Part shown: in pieces, positions 1 to 8,702 of the stretch
How the letters are laid out: each line of letters begins with the position of its first letter
How positions within the stretch are numbered: the stretch's first letter is position 1
Assembly (NCBI RefSeq): GCF_041821065.1
Contig: NZ_JBGUAX010000006.1
Coordinates: forward strand, 62,001 to 126,000
Source: Egicoccus sp. AB-alg2
GTDB lineage: Bacteria; Actinomycetota; Nitriliruptoria; Nitriliruptorales; Nitriliruptoraceae
DNA length: 64,000 bases
Direction of reading: 5' to 3'
The notes under the pieces: generated by a model
Database searches by the model: none
Told to the model about the DNA's origin: nothing
Seen by the model: the letters and a program-made list of their open reading frames with translations, nothing else
Position numbers and translations under genes: made by a program

Positions 1-618
1 CTCGAGGTCGTACGGGATGCCGAGCTCGGCCAGCAGCTGGTGCAGCGCGTCACGGTGTTCGGGCAGCGTGGCGACCTCGAAGACGGCACCGGTGGGGCCG
101 TAGACCCCCGCGGCGACGTCCGCGCCGCCGGTGAGGTCGGCCCAGGTGCGCAGCCGGTGTTCCAGGCGGCCGGCGGCTTCGTGACCGACCCGGAGGGCGA
201 CGCGCTCCATGCGCCGCCGCCGTACGCGGCTGGCCGCAGCGACGGCATCGCCCACCGCACCGCCGTAGGCGCGGGTGAGGCCGCCGGTGCCGAGCAGCGT
301 GCCGCCGAACCAGCGGCTCACGACCGCGACGACGTCCGTGAGTCGGGCCCCGCGCAGGACGGCCAGCATCGGCGCGCCGGCGGTACCGGACGGCTCCGCG
401 TCGTCGCTGGAGCGTTGACGGCCGCCGTCGTCGCCGACCACCAGCGCCGTGCAGTGGTGACGGGCGTCGTGGAACTCGCGGCGGACCTCGGCGATCACCG
501 CCTCGGCGTCTTCGAGGTCGGCCACGGGCACGAGGTCGGCGACGAACCGGGACGCCTTGACGACCGACTCGGTGCGGACCGCGTTCGCGATGGTGTCGAG
601 GGGATCGCCCTCAGGCAC
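1..618 (-). CDS. yigZ: YigZ/IMPACT-family protein (3' end cut by window edge)
   Basis: IMPACT/YigZ-family protein, a small conserved cytoplasmic protein whose eukaryotic relative tunes the GCN2 translation stress response; the bacterial role is not settled. The family core is visible: a segment reading VVSRWFGGTLLGTGGL followed by TRAYGGAV, the hallmark of the N-terminal UPF0029 domain, preceded by EPSGTAGAPML. The chosen GTG start (618) overlaps the stop of the upstream DUF2277 gene by 8 bases, suggesting translational coupling. 206 codons are present before the window edge, so only the extreme C-terminus is missing (family about 200-220 residues). Confidence 0.88.
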   Translation of the reverse strand, partial: MPEGDPLDTIANAVRTESVVKASRFVADLVPVADLEDAEAVIAEVRREFHDARHHCTALVVGDDGGRQRSSDDAEPSGTAGAPMLAVLRGARLTDVVAVVSRWFGGTLLGTGGLTRAYGGAVGDAVAAASRVRRRRMERVALRVGHEAAGRLEHRLRTWADLTGGADVAAGVYGPTGAVFEVATLPEHRDALHQLLAELGIPYDLE

Positions 619-856
619 GAAGCCGGCGCTGGACGGGTTGTGCGGGCTTGGAACCCGGCGCGAGGACGAGGTCGTCGAGCAGCCGGCGCGTCGCCGAGGC
701 GATCTCGGTGACGGCGGCGTCGAAGGCCTCCTGATTGGTGGCCGAGGGGACGCGATACCCGCTGATCTTGCGGACGTACTGCAGGGCGGCGTCGCGAACC
801 TCGACGTCGGTGGCGGGCGGCTCGGCGCCGCGCAGTTGCTGGATGCTTCGGCACAT
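611..856 (-). CDS. DUF2277-family small protein
   Basis: 81-residue protein beginning MCRSIQQLRG, the characteristic start of the DUF2277 family (usually MCRNI..LR). That motif decides the ATG at 856 over a longer upstream GTG reading. Family function is unknown; members are short, soluble, helical proteins common in actinobacteria. The stop lies inside the start of the downstream YigZ gene, so the two are probably co-translated. Confidence 0.85.
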   Translation of the reverse strand: MCRSIQQLRGAEPPATDVEVRDAALQYVRKISGYRVPSATNQEAFDAAVTEIASATRRLLDDLVLAPGSKPAQPVQRRLRA

Positions 857-906
857 GTCGCCGAGCATACGCCGAGCTGGTCCGACCGTCGCGGCGGGCA
901 CACCGC

Positions 907-1263
907 TCAGCGGGAGGCGCGCGCCTCGTCGCGGTGGAAGCTGCGGTGGAAGCCCTCGCGCACGCCCTCGATGGCTCCGCTGGTGATGCCGCGCGCCTTC
1001 TCCTTGGCGAAGCCGGTGGTGAAGTCGGTGATGTCGGCGTCGTATTCCTCGGCCTGACCGCGCAGGTCGAGCCGGTTGGTGGCCTCGGCGAAGTGGAGGT
1101 AGGTGTCGACGCTGGCCACCACGACCCGCACGTCGACGGTCAGCAGCTCGATGCCGATGAGCGAGACGCGGACGTAGGCGTCGATGACGAGGCCCTTGTC
1201 GAGGATGATGTCGATGACCTCGGCGAGAGTTCCGGAGGCGGGGCGGCGGGCGACGGTCGTCAT
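907..1263 (-). CDS. GvpA-type gas vesicle structural family protein, isolated
   Basis: 118 residues. Residues about 12-65 match the GvpA/GvpJ core: [20 protein letters not shown] then [13 protein letters not shown]. GvpA monomers assemble the gas vesicle shell; GvpJ/M-type paralogues are minor or nucleation proteins. A charged C-terminal extension of roughly 45 residues follows the core, as in several actinomycete GvpA-like proteins. No gvpF, G, K, L, N, O or S is nearby, so buoyancy is doubtful as its present role. Start chosen at ATG 1263 (MTTVARR); only a weak AGGA lies upstream. GvpA versus GvpJ-type cannot be decided by eye. Confidence 0.83.
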   Translation of the reverse strand: MTTVARRPASGTLAEVIDIILDKGLVIDAYVRVSLIGIELLTVDVRVVVASVDTYLHFAEATNRLDLRGQAEEYDADITDFTTGFAKEKARGITSGAIEGVREGFHRSFHRDEARASR

Positions 1264-1392
1264 CGGTGTGGTCCTGGCTTCGGGGCAGACGCTGAGGTTC
1301 ACCTGAAGCCGGGAGGGTGGAGCACGGACGCGGACGACCGAAGGGCGGGGGTCGAGCCGCAGATGGTCGCTGCGCTCGCGGTATCGCGCGAT

Positions 1393-1824
1393 TCAGGCGC
1401 GTTCCTGGTGACCGGCCCGTCGGCGGATGGCGCGCGCGCCGCGCAGCCCCGCGTACCCCACGGCCGTGCCGGCGGCCGCGGCGATCACCAACAGCGTCGC
1501 GGACAGCGCGGGCCGCGCGCCGCTGACGGCAGCGCGCGCGGGGGCGGCCGCACGGCCCCGCATCCCGGGTCGCTCCACCGTCTCCAGCAGGCGGTCCAAC
1601 AACTCCGGCGGCGCCACCGGTGGCGTCGCGTCCGCGGTGGCTTCGCCCAGCGCCTGCAGTCCCACCGCCACCTCCTGCTGTCGACGCAGGGCAGCTGCGC
1701 AGGCCTCACATCGGGCGACGTGGCGGCCCACGAGCCGGCGTCGCCAGCGCGGCAGCGTGCCGTCGACGAAGTCGGGCAGGTGGGTCTGCACCTCGCGGCA
1801 GATCCGGCTCGTCGGTTCAGACAC
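1393..1824 (-). CDS. Zinc-finger anti-sigma factor with one membrane helix
   Basis: 143 residues. The N-terminal ZAS domain has the H-x3-C-x2-C signature (H35, C39, C42) in RHVARCEAC, and a single hydrophobic helix spans about residues 106-127, so the protein is probably membrane-anchored with the ZAS domain in the cytoplasm. Its GTG start at 1824 overlaps the end of the ECF sigma gene by 8 bases, the usual arrangement for a sigma/anti-sigma pair. It is expected to hold the adjacent sigma factor inactive until a redox or envelope signal. The C-terminal tail after the helix is short and basic, with no sensor domain visible. Confidence 0.88.
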   Translation of the reverse strand: MSEPTSRICREVQTHLPDFVDGTLPRWRRRLVGRHVARCEACAAALRRQQEVAVGLQALGEATADATPPVAPPELLDRLLETVERPGMRGRAAAPARAAVSGARPALSATLLVIAAAAGTAVGYAGLRGARAIRRRAGHQERA

Positions 1825-2389
1825 GGTCGACCTCGTGGAGCAGGGCCCGCAGGCGGGCGTGCGCCCGGTGCAGGCGGACCTTCACGGCACTCTCGCTGAG
1901 GCCCAGCAGCCCGGCGGCTTCCTTGGTCGACAGCCCGTGCACGTCGCGCAGGACGACGACGTCGCGGGCAGCCGGCGGCAACCGTTCGATGGCGGCCGCG
2001 ACCCGGCGCGCATGGTCGCGATCGGCGACCGCGTCCGCCGTGTCGACCTGGTCGTGGACGTGCTCGTCGGGGGCGAACGCGCTGGACCCGGCCACCTGCC
2101 CGCGCGCACGGCCGTCCCCGCGCCGGCGCAGCATGGTCGCGCAGACGTTCAGCGCGACTCGATGCAGCCACGTCCCGAACGCCGACTCGGCACGGAACCC
2201 GAGCACCGACCGCGTCACCCGCAGATACACCTCCTGGGTGGCGTCCGCGGCATCCGCCGGGTCGCCCAGCAGCCGCCGACACGTCGCGTACACCTCGGCG
2301 TAGGTCGCCCGCACGAGCGCATCCATGGCGCCCGCGTCGCCGCGTTGCACCGCACGCACCAGGTCGGGGTCGACGTCCACGGACGGCAT
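1817..2389 (-). CDS. ECF sigma-70 factor
   Basis: 190 residues with sigma region 2 (DAADATQEVYLRV, then the region 2.3-like FGTWLHRVALNVC) and region 4 (LPPAARDVVVLRDVHGLSTK followed by a helix-turn-helix ending SAVKVRLHRA). It directs RNA polymerase to a stress regulon and is paired by an 8-base overlap with the downstream zinc anti-sigma gene. ATG 2389 was chosen because the upstream alternative adds only low-complexity residues. The promoter, possibly autoregulated, must lie in 2390-2528, which it shares with a divergent membrane-protein gene. Confidence 0.93.
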   Translation of the reverse strand: MPSVDVDPDLVRAVQRGDAGAMDALVRATYAEVYATCRRLLGDPADAADATQEVYLRVTRSVLGFRAESAFGTWLHRVALNVCATMLRRRGDGRARGQVAGSSAFAPDEHVHDQVDTADAVADRDHARRVAAAIERLPPAARDVVVLRDVHGLSTKEAAGLLGLSESAVKVRLHRAHARLRALLHEVDRV

Positions 2390-2528
2390 CTTCGCCCACC
2401 GCCCGGCCGCCACCGCGCAACCTCGACCAGATCGGGTGTAACCGAACGCCCACCGCCGTGGTCCAACCAGGTGAGCGAGTCACCACGGCTCGCCGGGAGG
2501 CCCCGCACCGGGGCAGAGGAGCACCTCG

Positions 2529-2858
2529 ATGTACCCCTTCGTCGTCCTCGTCGCACTCGCGCTCGGCCTGTCGGTGGTCCTGTCCGCCGTCGACGAACTC
2601 GTGCCCGTCCGGGTGCCGGCCGCGCTGACCCGCAGTGTCGCGGTGCTGTTCGCCGCCGCCCTGGCCTGGGGGCTGGACTACTCCGTGTTCGCCGCCTTCG
2701 GCCAGGAACTGCGCACCGAGTGGCTGCACCCGCTGATGACGGGCGTCGTGCTGATCGCGACCGGCGAGTTCGTGCGCACCGTCGTCGGCGCCATGGCCCA
2801 CCGCGCCGGTGAACCGCCGGTCGCCACCGAGGCGTCCGCCGGCGTCCGCGCGGCCTGA
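2529..2858 (+). CDS. Small membrane protein, function unknown
   Basis: 109 residues with three probable membrane helices (about residues 3-22, 31-53 and 70-90) and a short hydrophilic tail. It starts at ATG 2529 about 11 bases after an AGGAG-type site (GGCAGAGGAGCACCTCG). It is divergent from the ECF sigma gene, so it could be a target of that sigma, but no sigma-specific promoter was identified. Not assigned to a family. Confidence 0.7.
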   Translation: MYPFVVLVALALGLSVVLSAVDELVPVRVPAALTRSVAVLFAAALAWGLDYSVFAAFGQELRTEWLHPLMTGVVLIATGEFVRTVVGAMAHRAGEPPVATEASAGVRAA

Positions 2859-3042
2859 CGGCGATCGGCGCGACCGGGCGTGCCCCGAGCGTTCCGCTCG
2901 CCCCGTTCGCCCCGGCGCCACATGACGGGCGGCCCTCGAGGGGGTCGCCCGTCGGCGTTCGGCGCCACGAAGTCCGGTCTTGACCTCGAGCAAGGTCGAG
3001 GTCTTACGGTCCGCCGCATCACCCGATGTGAAGGACCCGGAC

Positions 3043-3747
3043 ATGCCCATCGCTCTCGTCACCGGCGCGTCCCGTGGACTCGGGCGCGCCTTCGCCGCCG
3101 AACTCGCCCGCGCCGGCTGGGACCTGGTCGTCGACGCCCGCGACCGTCACGCCCTGGACGCGGCGGTCGCCTCGTGGTCGGCGAGCGGCCGCGTGGTGCC
3201 GGTCTCCGGTGACGTGGCCCTGCCCCACCACCGCAGCGACCTCGTCTCCGCCGCCGCCGGACTGGGTGGACTGGACCTGCTCGTCAACAACGCCGGCGCG
3301 CTCGGTCCCTCACCCCTTCCGCCACTGGCGCGCTCGGCCCCTGAGGACCTGCGGGCGATGTTCGAGGTCAACGCGATCGCCCCCCTCGCCCTCGTCCAGC
3401 GGGCCCTGCCGCTGCTGCAGGCACGCCAGGGGGTGGTCGTCAACCTCACCTCCGACGCGGCCGTCGAGGCCTATCCGGGCTGGGGCGGGTACGGGATGAC
3501 GAAGGCGGCGCTCGAGCACGTCAGCAGGGTGCTCGCCGTGGAGGAGCCGGACCTGCACGTCTACGCCTTCGATCCCGGTGACGTGCGCACCGACATGCAC
3601 CAGGCGGCGTTCCCGGGCGAGGACATCTCCGACCGCGAGCTGCCCGAGGCCGTGGCGCCCGCGTTGCTGCGCCTGCTCGCTCGTCGCCCGCCCAACGGAC
3701 GCGTCCGGGCCTCCGACCTCCTCGCTCGTGAGGAGGTGTCTGCGTGA
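3043..3747 (+). CDS. SDR-family NAD(P)-dependent oxidoreductase
   Basis: 234 residues, classical short-chain dehydrogenase. The cofactor motif TGASRGLG is near residues 7-14, NNAG near 84, and the catalytic Ser plus Y-x3-K appear as NLTSDA then YGMTK. Substrate unknown. Start ATG 3043 is fixed by the motif spacing. The stop overlaps the start of the QueA-like gene by 4 bases (GTGA), with a strong AGGAGG Shine-Dalgarno for that gene inside the SDR C-terminus, so the two are translationally coupled. Confidence 0.92.
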   Translation: MPIALVTGASRGLGRAFAAELARAGWDLVVDARDRHALDAAVASWSASGRVVPVSGDVALPHHRSDLVSAAAGLGGLDLLVNNAGALGPSPLPPLARSAPEDLRAMFEVNAIAPLALVQRALPLLQARQGVVVNLTSDAAVEAYPGWGGYGMTKAALEHVSRVLAVEEPDLHVYAFDPGDVRTDMHQAAFPGEDISDRELPEAVAPALLRLLARRPPNGRVRASDLLAREEVSA

Positions 3748-4808
3748 GTGCCGCGGCGACCGTCCCGACCCCCTTCTCCTTCGACCTGCCGGCCGAGCGC
3801 TCGGCCACCACGCCGCCGGAGTCACGCGGCCTCGCCCGCGACGAGGTACGCCTGCTGGTCGCGACGCCGGCGCAGTTGCGCCACGCCCGCTTCCACGCGC
3901 TGCCGGCCCACCTGCAGCCGGGCGACCTCGTGATCCTCAACACCTCGGCGACCCTGCCGGCGGCGGTCGACGGGCGGCGACCCGGCGGTCGGGCCGTGAC
4001 GGTGCACGTCTCCGGCCCGCACCCCGGCGACCCCGACGCCTGGGTCGTGGAGCTGCGCCGACCGGACGGCCGCGGTCCCGAGCGCGACGTCGCGGCCGGC
4101 GAGGTGATCCGGCTGCCGGGCGAGGTGGACCTGCGCCTGGTCGACGCGCATCCCGATCCGGCCGTGCGCGTCGGCAGTCGCCTGTGGCGGGCACACCCCG
4201 CCCCGCACCAGGCCCACGAGCCGTACCTGCTCGCCCATGGACGCCCCATCACCTACGGCTACCTGAGCGGCCGCTGGCCGCTGGAGGCCTACCAGCCGAT
4301 CCACGCCCGCGAGCCGGGTAGCGCCGAGATGGCCAGCGCCGGACGGCCCGTCACCGCCAGGCTGCTGGTCGACCTGGTGACCCGCGGCGTGCAGATCGCC
4401 CCGGTCGTGCTGCACGCGGGCGTGGCCTCGCTGGAGGCGCACGAGCCGCCGCCGCCGGAGCGCTACGTGGTCCCGGCGGCCACCGCGCGGCTGGTCGAGC
4501 ACACCCGCCGTGCGGGTGGGCGTGTGGTTGCGGTCGGCACCACCGCGACCCGCGCCCTGGAGTCGGTGGCGTCCCCGGACGGTCGTGTACGCCCCGGGAC
4601 GGGATGGACCGACCTGGTGCTGTCGGCGGAGCGGCCCGCCCGGGTCGTCGACGGCCTCGTGACCGGCTGGCACGAGCCCGGCGCGTCGCACCTGGCCCTG
4701 CTGGAGGCCGTCGCAGGCGCCCCGCTGGTGCGACGGGCCTACGAGGCCGCGCTGGCCGGCGACTACCTCTGGCACGAGTTCGGCGACAGCCTGCTGCTGT
4801 TGCCCTGA
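3744..4808 (+). CDS. queA-like: QueA-like S-adenosylmethionine:tRNA ribosyltransferase-isomerase
   Basis: 354 residues, about the full length of QueA, which transfers the ribosyl moiety of SAM onto preQ1 in tRNA to give epoxyqueuosine. Recognisable blocks include GDLVILNTSATLPA near residues 55-70, YGYLSGRWPLEAYQ, a PVTARLLVDL block and the C-terminal HEPGASHLALLEA and DYLWHEFGD. The two nucleotide-handling blocks are looser than in E. coli QueA, and no other queuosine gene (tgt, queC-F, queG) occurs in the window. This could therefore be a divergent paralogue. Co-translated with the upstream SDR gene through a GTGA overlap. Confidence 0.82.
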   Translation: MSAAATVPTPFSFDLPAERSATTPPESRGLARDEVRLLVATPAQLRHARFHALPAHLQPGDLVILNTSATLPAAVDGRRPGGRAVTVHVSGPHPGDPDAWVVELRRPDGRGPERDVAAGEVIRLPGEVDLRLVDAHPDPAVRVGSRLWRAHPAPHQAHEPYLLAHGRPITYGYLSGRWPLEAYQPIHAREPGSAEMASAGRPVTARLLVDLVTRGVQIAPVVLHAGVASLEAHEPPPPERYVVPAATARLVEHTRRAGGRVVAVGTTATRALESVASPDGRVRPGTGWTDLVLSAERPARVVDGLVTGWHEPGASHLALLEAVAGAPLVRRAYEAALAGDYLWHEFGDSLLLLP

Positions 4809-4815
4809 GGCCGCG

Positions 4816-5970
4816 TCACGCCGGCAGGGCGAGGCGGCCGCCGTCCAGCGCGACGTCGGCCGCCGACCGGCCACAGGCGGTGCCGACGAGGTTGCCGTGC
4901 CCGCTGTAGCCGCCGACGACCAGCACGCCGGGCCGGACCTCCTCACAGACCGGGAGCCGGTCGGCGGTGAAGGCGGCCCGGGCGGCCCAGCGGGCCACGA
5001 CCGGAGCGGTCGCGCCCAGCCGCCGCAGTTCCGCGTCGAGGCAGCGCTGCACGTCGTCGGAGGGCACGGGCGGGGCGCCCTCCTCGGCGCTGCCACGGTC
5101 ACGGCAGCCGCCGAGCAGGATCTCGCCGGTGGGCAGCTGCTGGACGTAGTCGTACCCCCAGCGGCGATACACCGGGCGGGACAGGGCGACACCGTCGTCG
5201 GGCTCCGTCGCCAGCATCTGCAGCCGCACGCTGGTGACGCGGTCGGCCAGTTCCGGCAGCAGGGCCTCGAGCCCGCCGTCGACGGCGACCACCGTGCGGC
5301 GGGCGCGGATCCGGGCCTGCCCCGCCGTCACGAGCCCGTCGCCGAGGCGGTCGACCCGGAAGGGGGCGTACAGCCGAACGCCGGCGGCCTGCGCCCGCTC
5401 GGCCAGCACCGCACAGCGGGCGTGCGGGTCCATGACCGCGTCGGTCGGCACCAGCACGCCGCGGCCCTCGGGACCCTCGTACGCCTCCGCCGGCAGCCCG
5501 TCGGCCTGCAGCTGTCGCAGCATGTGGGCGGCGTCGGCCGCCTCCTCGGCGTCGGCCGCGACGCGCAGGCTCCCGACCCGGCGGACGACGTCGGGCGGCA
5601 GCGTCTCCACGGTCCGGTCGAGCTCGGCGAGCGTCCAGCGGTACAGCGCCACGGCGCGAGCGTGCCCGTAGCTCGCGACGGCGTCGTGGTGGAAGCGGGC
5701 GAGGCCGGCGAGGAGGAACCCGCCGTTGCGGCCGGCGGCCCCGGACGCGACCCCGTGGGCGTCGACGGCCACGACGTCGGCACCCCGCTCGGCCAGCCGG
5801 AGCGCCGCCGACAGGCCCGACGCGCCCAGGCCCACGACGCAGACGTCCGCCGTCGTCGACGCCGGCGGTGGCGTGCACGTCGGCAGCGCCCGGGCGGCCG
5901 GGCCGACCTGCCCCCAGGCCGGCGCCGGCCCGGGTTCCACATCCGGCGTCGCCGGCCAGGTGCTCGTCAT
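4816..5970 (-). CDS. FAD-dependent oxidoreductase, DadA/amine-oxidase type
   Basis: 384 residues of the D-amino-acid oxidase-like (DAO) fold. An unstructured N-terminus of about 38 residues precedes the Rossmann FAD motif (VVGLGASGLSAAL, then the acidic strand end VVAVD). Later blocks typical of the family include AAGRNGGFLLAG, ILLGGCRD, and a C-terminal VLVVGGYSGHGN that closes the FAD site. It probably oxidises an amino acid or other amine; substrate not predictable. ATG 5970 chosen as the first start in the well-conserved frame. Convergent with the QueA-like gene (7 bp gap). Confidence 0.88.
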   Translation of the reverse strand: MTSTWPATPDVEPGPAPAWGQVGPAARALPTCTPPPASTTADVCVVGLGASGLSAALRLAERGADVVAVDAHGVASGAAGRNGGFLLAGLARFHHDAVASYGHARAVALYRWTLAELDRTVETLPPDVVRRVGSLRVAADAEEAADAAHMLRQLQADGLPAEAYEGPEGRGVLVPTDAVMDPHARCAVLAERAQAAGVRLYAPFRVDRLGDGLVTAGQARIRARRTVVAVDGGLEALLPELADRVTSVRLQMLATEPDDGVALSRPVYRRWGYDYVQQLPTGEILLGGCRDRGSAEEGAPPVPSDDVQRCLDAELRRLGATAPVVARWAARAAFTADRLPVCEEVRPGVLVVGGYSGHGNLVGTACGRSAADVALDGGRLALPA

Positions 5971-6088
5971 GGGGCGGCACCGTAGTCGCGGGCGCGACGA
6001 AACCCCGTGCCTCGCCCGAGCCACCTCTCCCTGGTCGTCCCGGCACACCGGGCGTAGCGTGGGCGGGTCGCCGCAGGGGAGTCGCCGG

Positions 6089-6937
6089 ATGTCCACCCGC
6101 TCGCCCCGGTCGTCGGATGCCGTGACCCGGCCAACCGCCGCCAACGACCTGACCGTGGCCGTGCGCGCTGTCATCGGACTGGCGGCGCTGGGCAACGCGG
6201 TCCTGGCCGCTGGCCTCGTGGCGAACGCCGGCTGGGTGCTGCGCTGGTGGCCGTGGGAGACGGGACGGCTCTCGCACCTGTTCCTGGCATCCATGCTCGC
6301 CGCACTGGCCGCGGGTGCGGGCTGGATCGCCGCGTCCGGCGAGGCCGGTTCGCTGCCGGCCGGATTCCTCAACCTCACGATCACGACCGCCGGCATCGCC
6401 GGCTGGCTGGCCACACGGGTGGAGGGCTACGGCGCGACGGCCGCGGTGCTCGGGATCCTCGCGGCCGTCAACCTGCTGCTGTACCTCGTCACCAGTCGCC
6501 GGTGGCCCGCGCCCGGCGCGGCCCGGACGCCGGCGCTGGTCCACGGGTCGTTCGCGGCGTTCGGCACGGTGCTGCTGGTGGTCGGGGTGGCGCTGCTGGT
6601 CGACGTCACGGTGATGCCGTGGCCGGTGGAGGGCGAGACACGGGTCGTCTTCGGCTGGATCTTCCTCGGTGACGCCGCGTTCTTCCTGGAGGGGGTGCGC
6701 CACCGCGTCTGGCCGGCGTCCCGCGCCCAACTGTGGGCGTTCCTCGGCTACGACGTCGTGCTGCTGCCACCGCTGCTCCTGCACCTGCGCGAGGTCGAGG
6801 GACCGGTGCTGCTGCGCCTGGTCGTCTACCTCGCCGTGCTGCTCTTCAGCGCGGTGCTCGCGATCCGCTACCTGCTGCTCGACCCGGCGACGCGCGGCTG
6901 GGGCGACGCCGGCGTGGCGCGCGCCTCCGCCAGGTAG
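6089..6937 (+). CDS. Polytopic membrane protein, function unknown
   Basis: 282 residues, almost entirely hydrophobic with about eight predicted membrane helices and a conserved-looking aromatic WVLRWWPWETGRLSH segment after the first helix. No transporter signature recognised. ATG 6089 was chosen to exclude an upstream extension that reads antisense through the oxidoreductase gene. Its 3' end overlaps the end of the convergent thioredoxin-reductase-like gene by 70 bases. Confidence 0.72.
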   Translation: MSTRSPRSSDAVTRPTAANDLTVAVRAVIGLAALGNAVLAAGLVANAGWVLRWWPWETGRLSHLFLASMLAALAAGAGWIAASGEAGSLPAGFLNLTITTAGIAGWLATRVEGYGATAAVLGILAAVNLLLYLVTSRRWPAPGAARTPALVHGSFAAFGTVLLVVGVALLVDVTVMPWPVEGETRVVFGWIFLGDAAFFLEGVRHRVWPASRAQLWAFLGYDVVLLPPLLLHLREVEGPVLLRLVVYLAVLLFSAVLAIRYLLLDPATRGWGDAGVARASAR

Positions 6938-8595
6938 CGGTGCACCATCGGGATGGCGACCGCGCCCTCCCCGACGGCCGATGCCACGCGCTTGACCGAG
7001 CTGCGACGCAGGTCCCCGACCGCGAACACGCCAGGCAGGCTGGTCTCGCTGGGCAGTGGTGGCCGGTCGAGCGGGAACTCCCCTTCACCGAGGTCCGCGC
7101 CGGTGACGACGAACCCCCACGGGTCACGCACCACCGCCTCGCCGAGCCAGTCCGTCGACGGGCGGGCGCCGATCAGCACGAACACGGCGTCCATGGGCAG
7201 TCGCTCGTCGACGTCCCGGGCACGGTCGTGGACGACGAGATGGTCGAAGCGGTCGCGGCCACCGCCGCCGACGACCTCGCAGTCGTAACGGACGGCGATG
7301 TTGTCGGTGGCGTCGATCACGGTGATCAGGTACTCGGACATGCTGTCGGCGAGGGTGTCGCCGCGCACCAGCACGGTCACGTGCTCGACGAACTTGGCCA
7401 GGTGGACGGCGGCCTGACCGGCGGAGTTGCCACCGCCGACGACCGCCACCCGCCGCCCGCGCAGCCCGGGCGCCTCGGAGACCGCCGCGCCGTAGAACAC
7501 GCCGCGGCCCTCCCACTCGTCGAGCAGGCCGCCGGGTAGCCGCACGTACTGCACGCCGGCGGCCAGGATGACCGCCCGGGAACGCACGCTGCTGCCGTCG
7601 GTCAGATCCAGCACACGCAGCTCGCCGTCCGCGTGCAGGGCCGTGGCCGCGCGCCCGAAGTGGAACGTCGCCCCGAAGGACCACGCCTGCTGGAAGGCGC
7701 TGAAAGCGAGCTTGCCGCCACTGACGCCGCGCGGGAAGCCGGGGTAGTTGCGGATCAGCGAACTGGTGCCGGCCTGCCCGCCCACGGCCTGCTGCTCGAC
7801 CACGAGCGTGCGCAGTCCCTCGGACGCGGCGTAGACGGCCGCCGCCAGCCCGGCCGGGCCCGCCCCGACGACGGTGACGTCGTAGACCTCGCCGGCCGGT
7901 AACGGGCGCATCAGCCCGAATGCGTCGGCGATCTCGATGTCGGAGGGGTTCTGCAGGACACACGGCTCCTTGGTGAACAGCAGCACGACGACCGGCAGTG
8001 CGGGCGACACGAGGCCGAGGGCGTCCAGCATCTCGCGGCCCTCGGGCGTGTCCGCCTCGACCGCCCGGATGGGGATGTGGTTGCGGGTGAAGCCGTCGCG
8101 CAACTCCTGGCTGCGGGCGGAGCGGTCGCCGATGACGCGCACCGCCTCGAACGGCGTGCCCTGCTCCAGCGACCAGTCCTCCAGCGAGCCGGTGATCGTG
8201 CTGTGGAACTCCTCGTCGCGCGGCCGTTCGGGTGCCACGACGAAGTGGTCGATCTCGCCACGGGACAACGCGTCGAAGACCAGCCGCGCCCGGTCGAAGT
8301 CGCCCCACCGCACCATCAGCGCACGGCGGGCCGCGGGATGCAGCGGCCGGATCGACTGCAGGAAGTGCAGCGCCTCCTCGTCCTCCGGACCCGTGTTGGC
8401 CAGCACCAGCGCGACCGGCGTGCCGTCGTCGCGCCAGCCCTCCAGCGCGGTTTGCGCCTGCTCGTGGTCGTCGAAGACCGCCACGTCGTAGTCCACGCCG
8501 TAGCGGGTCCGCAGCGCCTGCCCGGCCCGTTCCCGGACCGCGTCATGGGCGCTGACCAGCACCAGGGCCGGCACGTGCGCGTCGTCTGCCGCCAT
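6868..8595 (-). CDS. Fused response-regulator-like/thioredoxin-reductase-like flavoprotein
   Basis: 575 residues. Residues 1-120 resemble a receiver domain. Residues about 145-225 resemble a glutaredoxin/thioredoxin fold (VRVIGDRSARSQEL, ending LFTKEPCVLQNP). Residues about 245-560 are a thioredoxin-reductase-type module with FAD motif VVGAGPAGLAAAVYAA, NADPH motif VVGGGNSAGQAAV and C-terminal FAVGDLR. The CxxC redox pair that precedes the NADPH motif in true thioredoxin reductases is absent (FYGAAVSEA instead), which I recall as a trait of this fused family. Start ATG 8595 follows GGGAGG by 7 bases. Electron acceptor unknown. Confidence 0.87.
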   Translation of the reverse strand: MAADDAHVPALVLVSAHDAVRERAGQALRTRYGVDYDVAVFDDHEQAQTALEGWRDDGTPVALVLANTGPEDEEALHFLQSIRPLHPAARRALMVRWGDFDRARLVFDALSRGEIDHFVVAPERPRDEEFHSTITGSLEDWSLEQGTPFEAVRVIGDRSARSQELRDGFTRNHIPIRAVEADTPEGREMLDALGLVSPALPVVVLLFTKEPCVLQNPSDIEIADAFGLMRPLPAGEVYDVTVVGAGPAGLAAAVYAASEGLRTLVVEQQAVGGQAGTSSLIRNYPGFPRGVSGGKLAFSAFQQAWSFGATFHFGRAATALHADGELRVLDLTDGSSVRSRAVILAAGVQYVRLPGGLLDEWEGRGVFYGAAVSEAPGLRGRRVAVVGGGNSAGQAAVHLAKFVEHVTVLVRGDTLADSMSEYLITVIDATDNIAVRYDCEVVGGGGRDRFDHLVVHDRARDVDERLPMDAVFVLIGARPSTDWLGEAVVRDPWGFVVTGADLGEGEFPLDRPPLPSETSLPGVFAVGDLRRSSVKRVASAVGEGAVAIPMVHRYLAEARATPASPQPRVAGSSSR

Positions 8596-8702
8596 CGCGT
8601 CGCCTCCCATCGGCCGTGCCAGCACGCACGACACTCCACGGCCCGACCGTCCGCCGCAGGCTCGCGGGTGTCAAGAGGGCGCCGCGGTGGGCTGCGGGAG
8701 TG

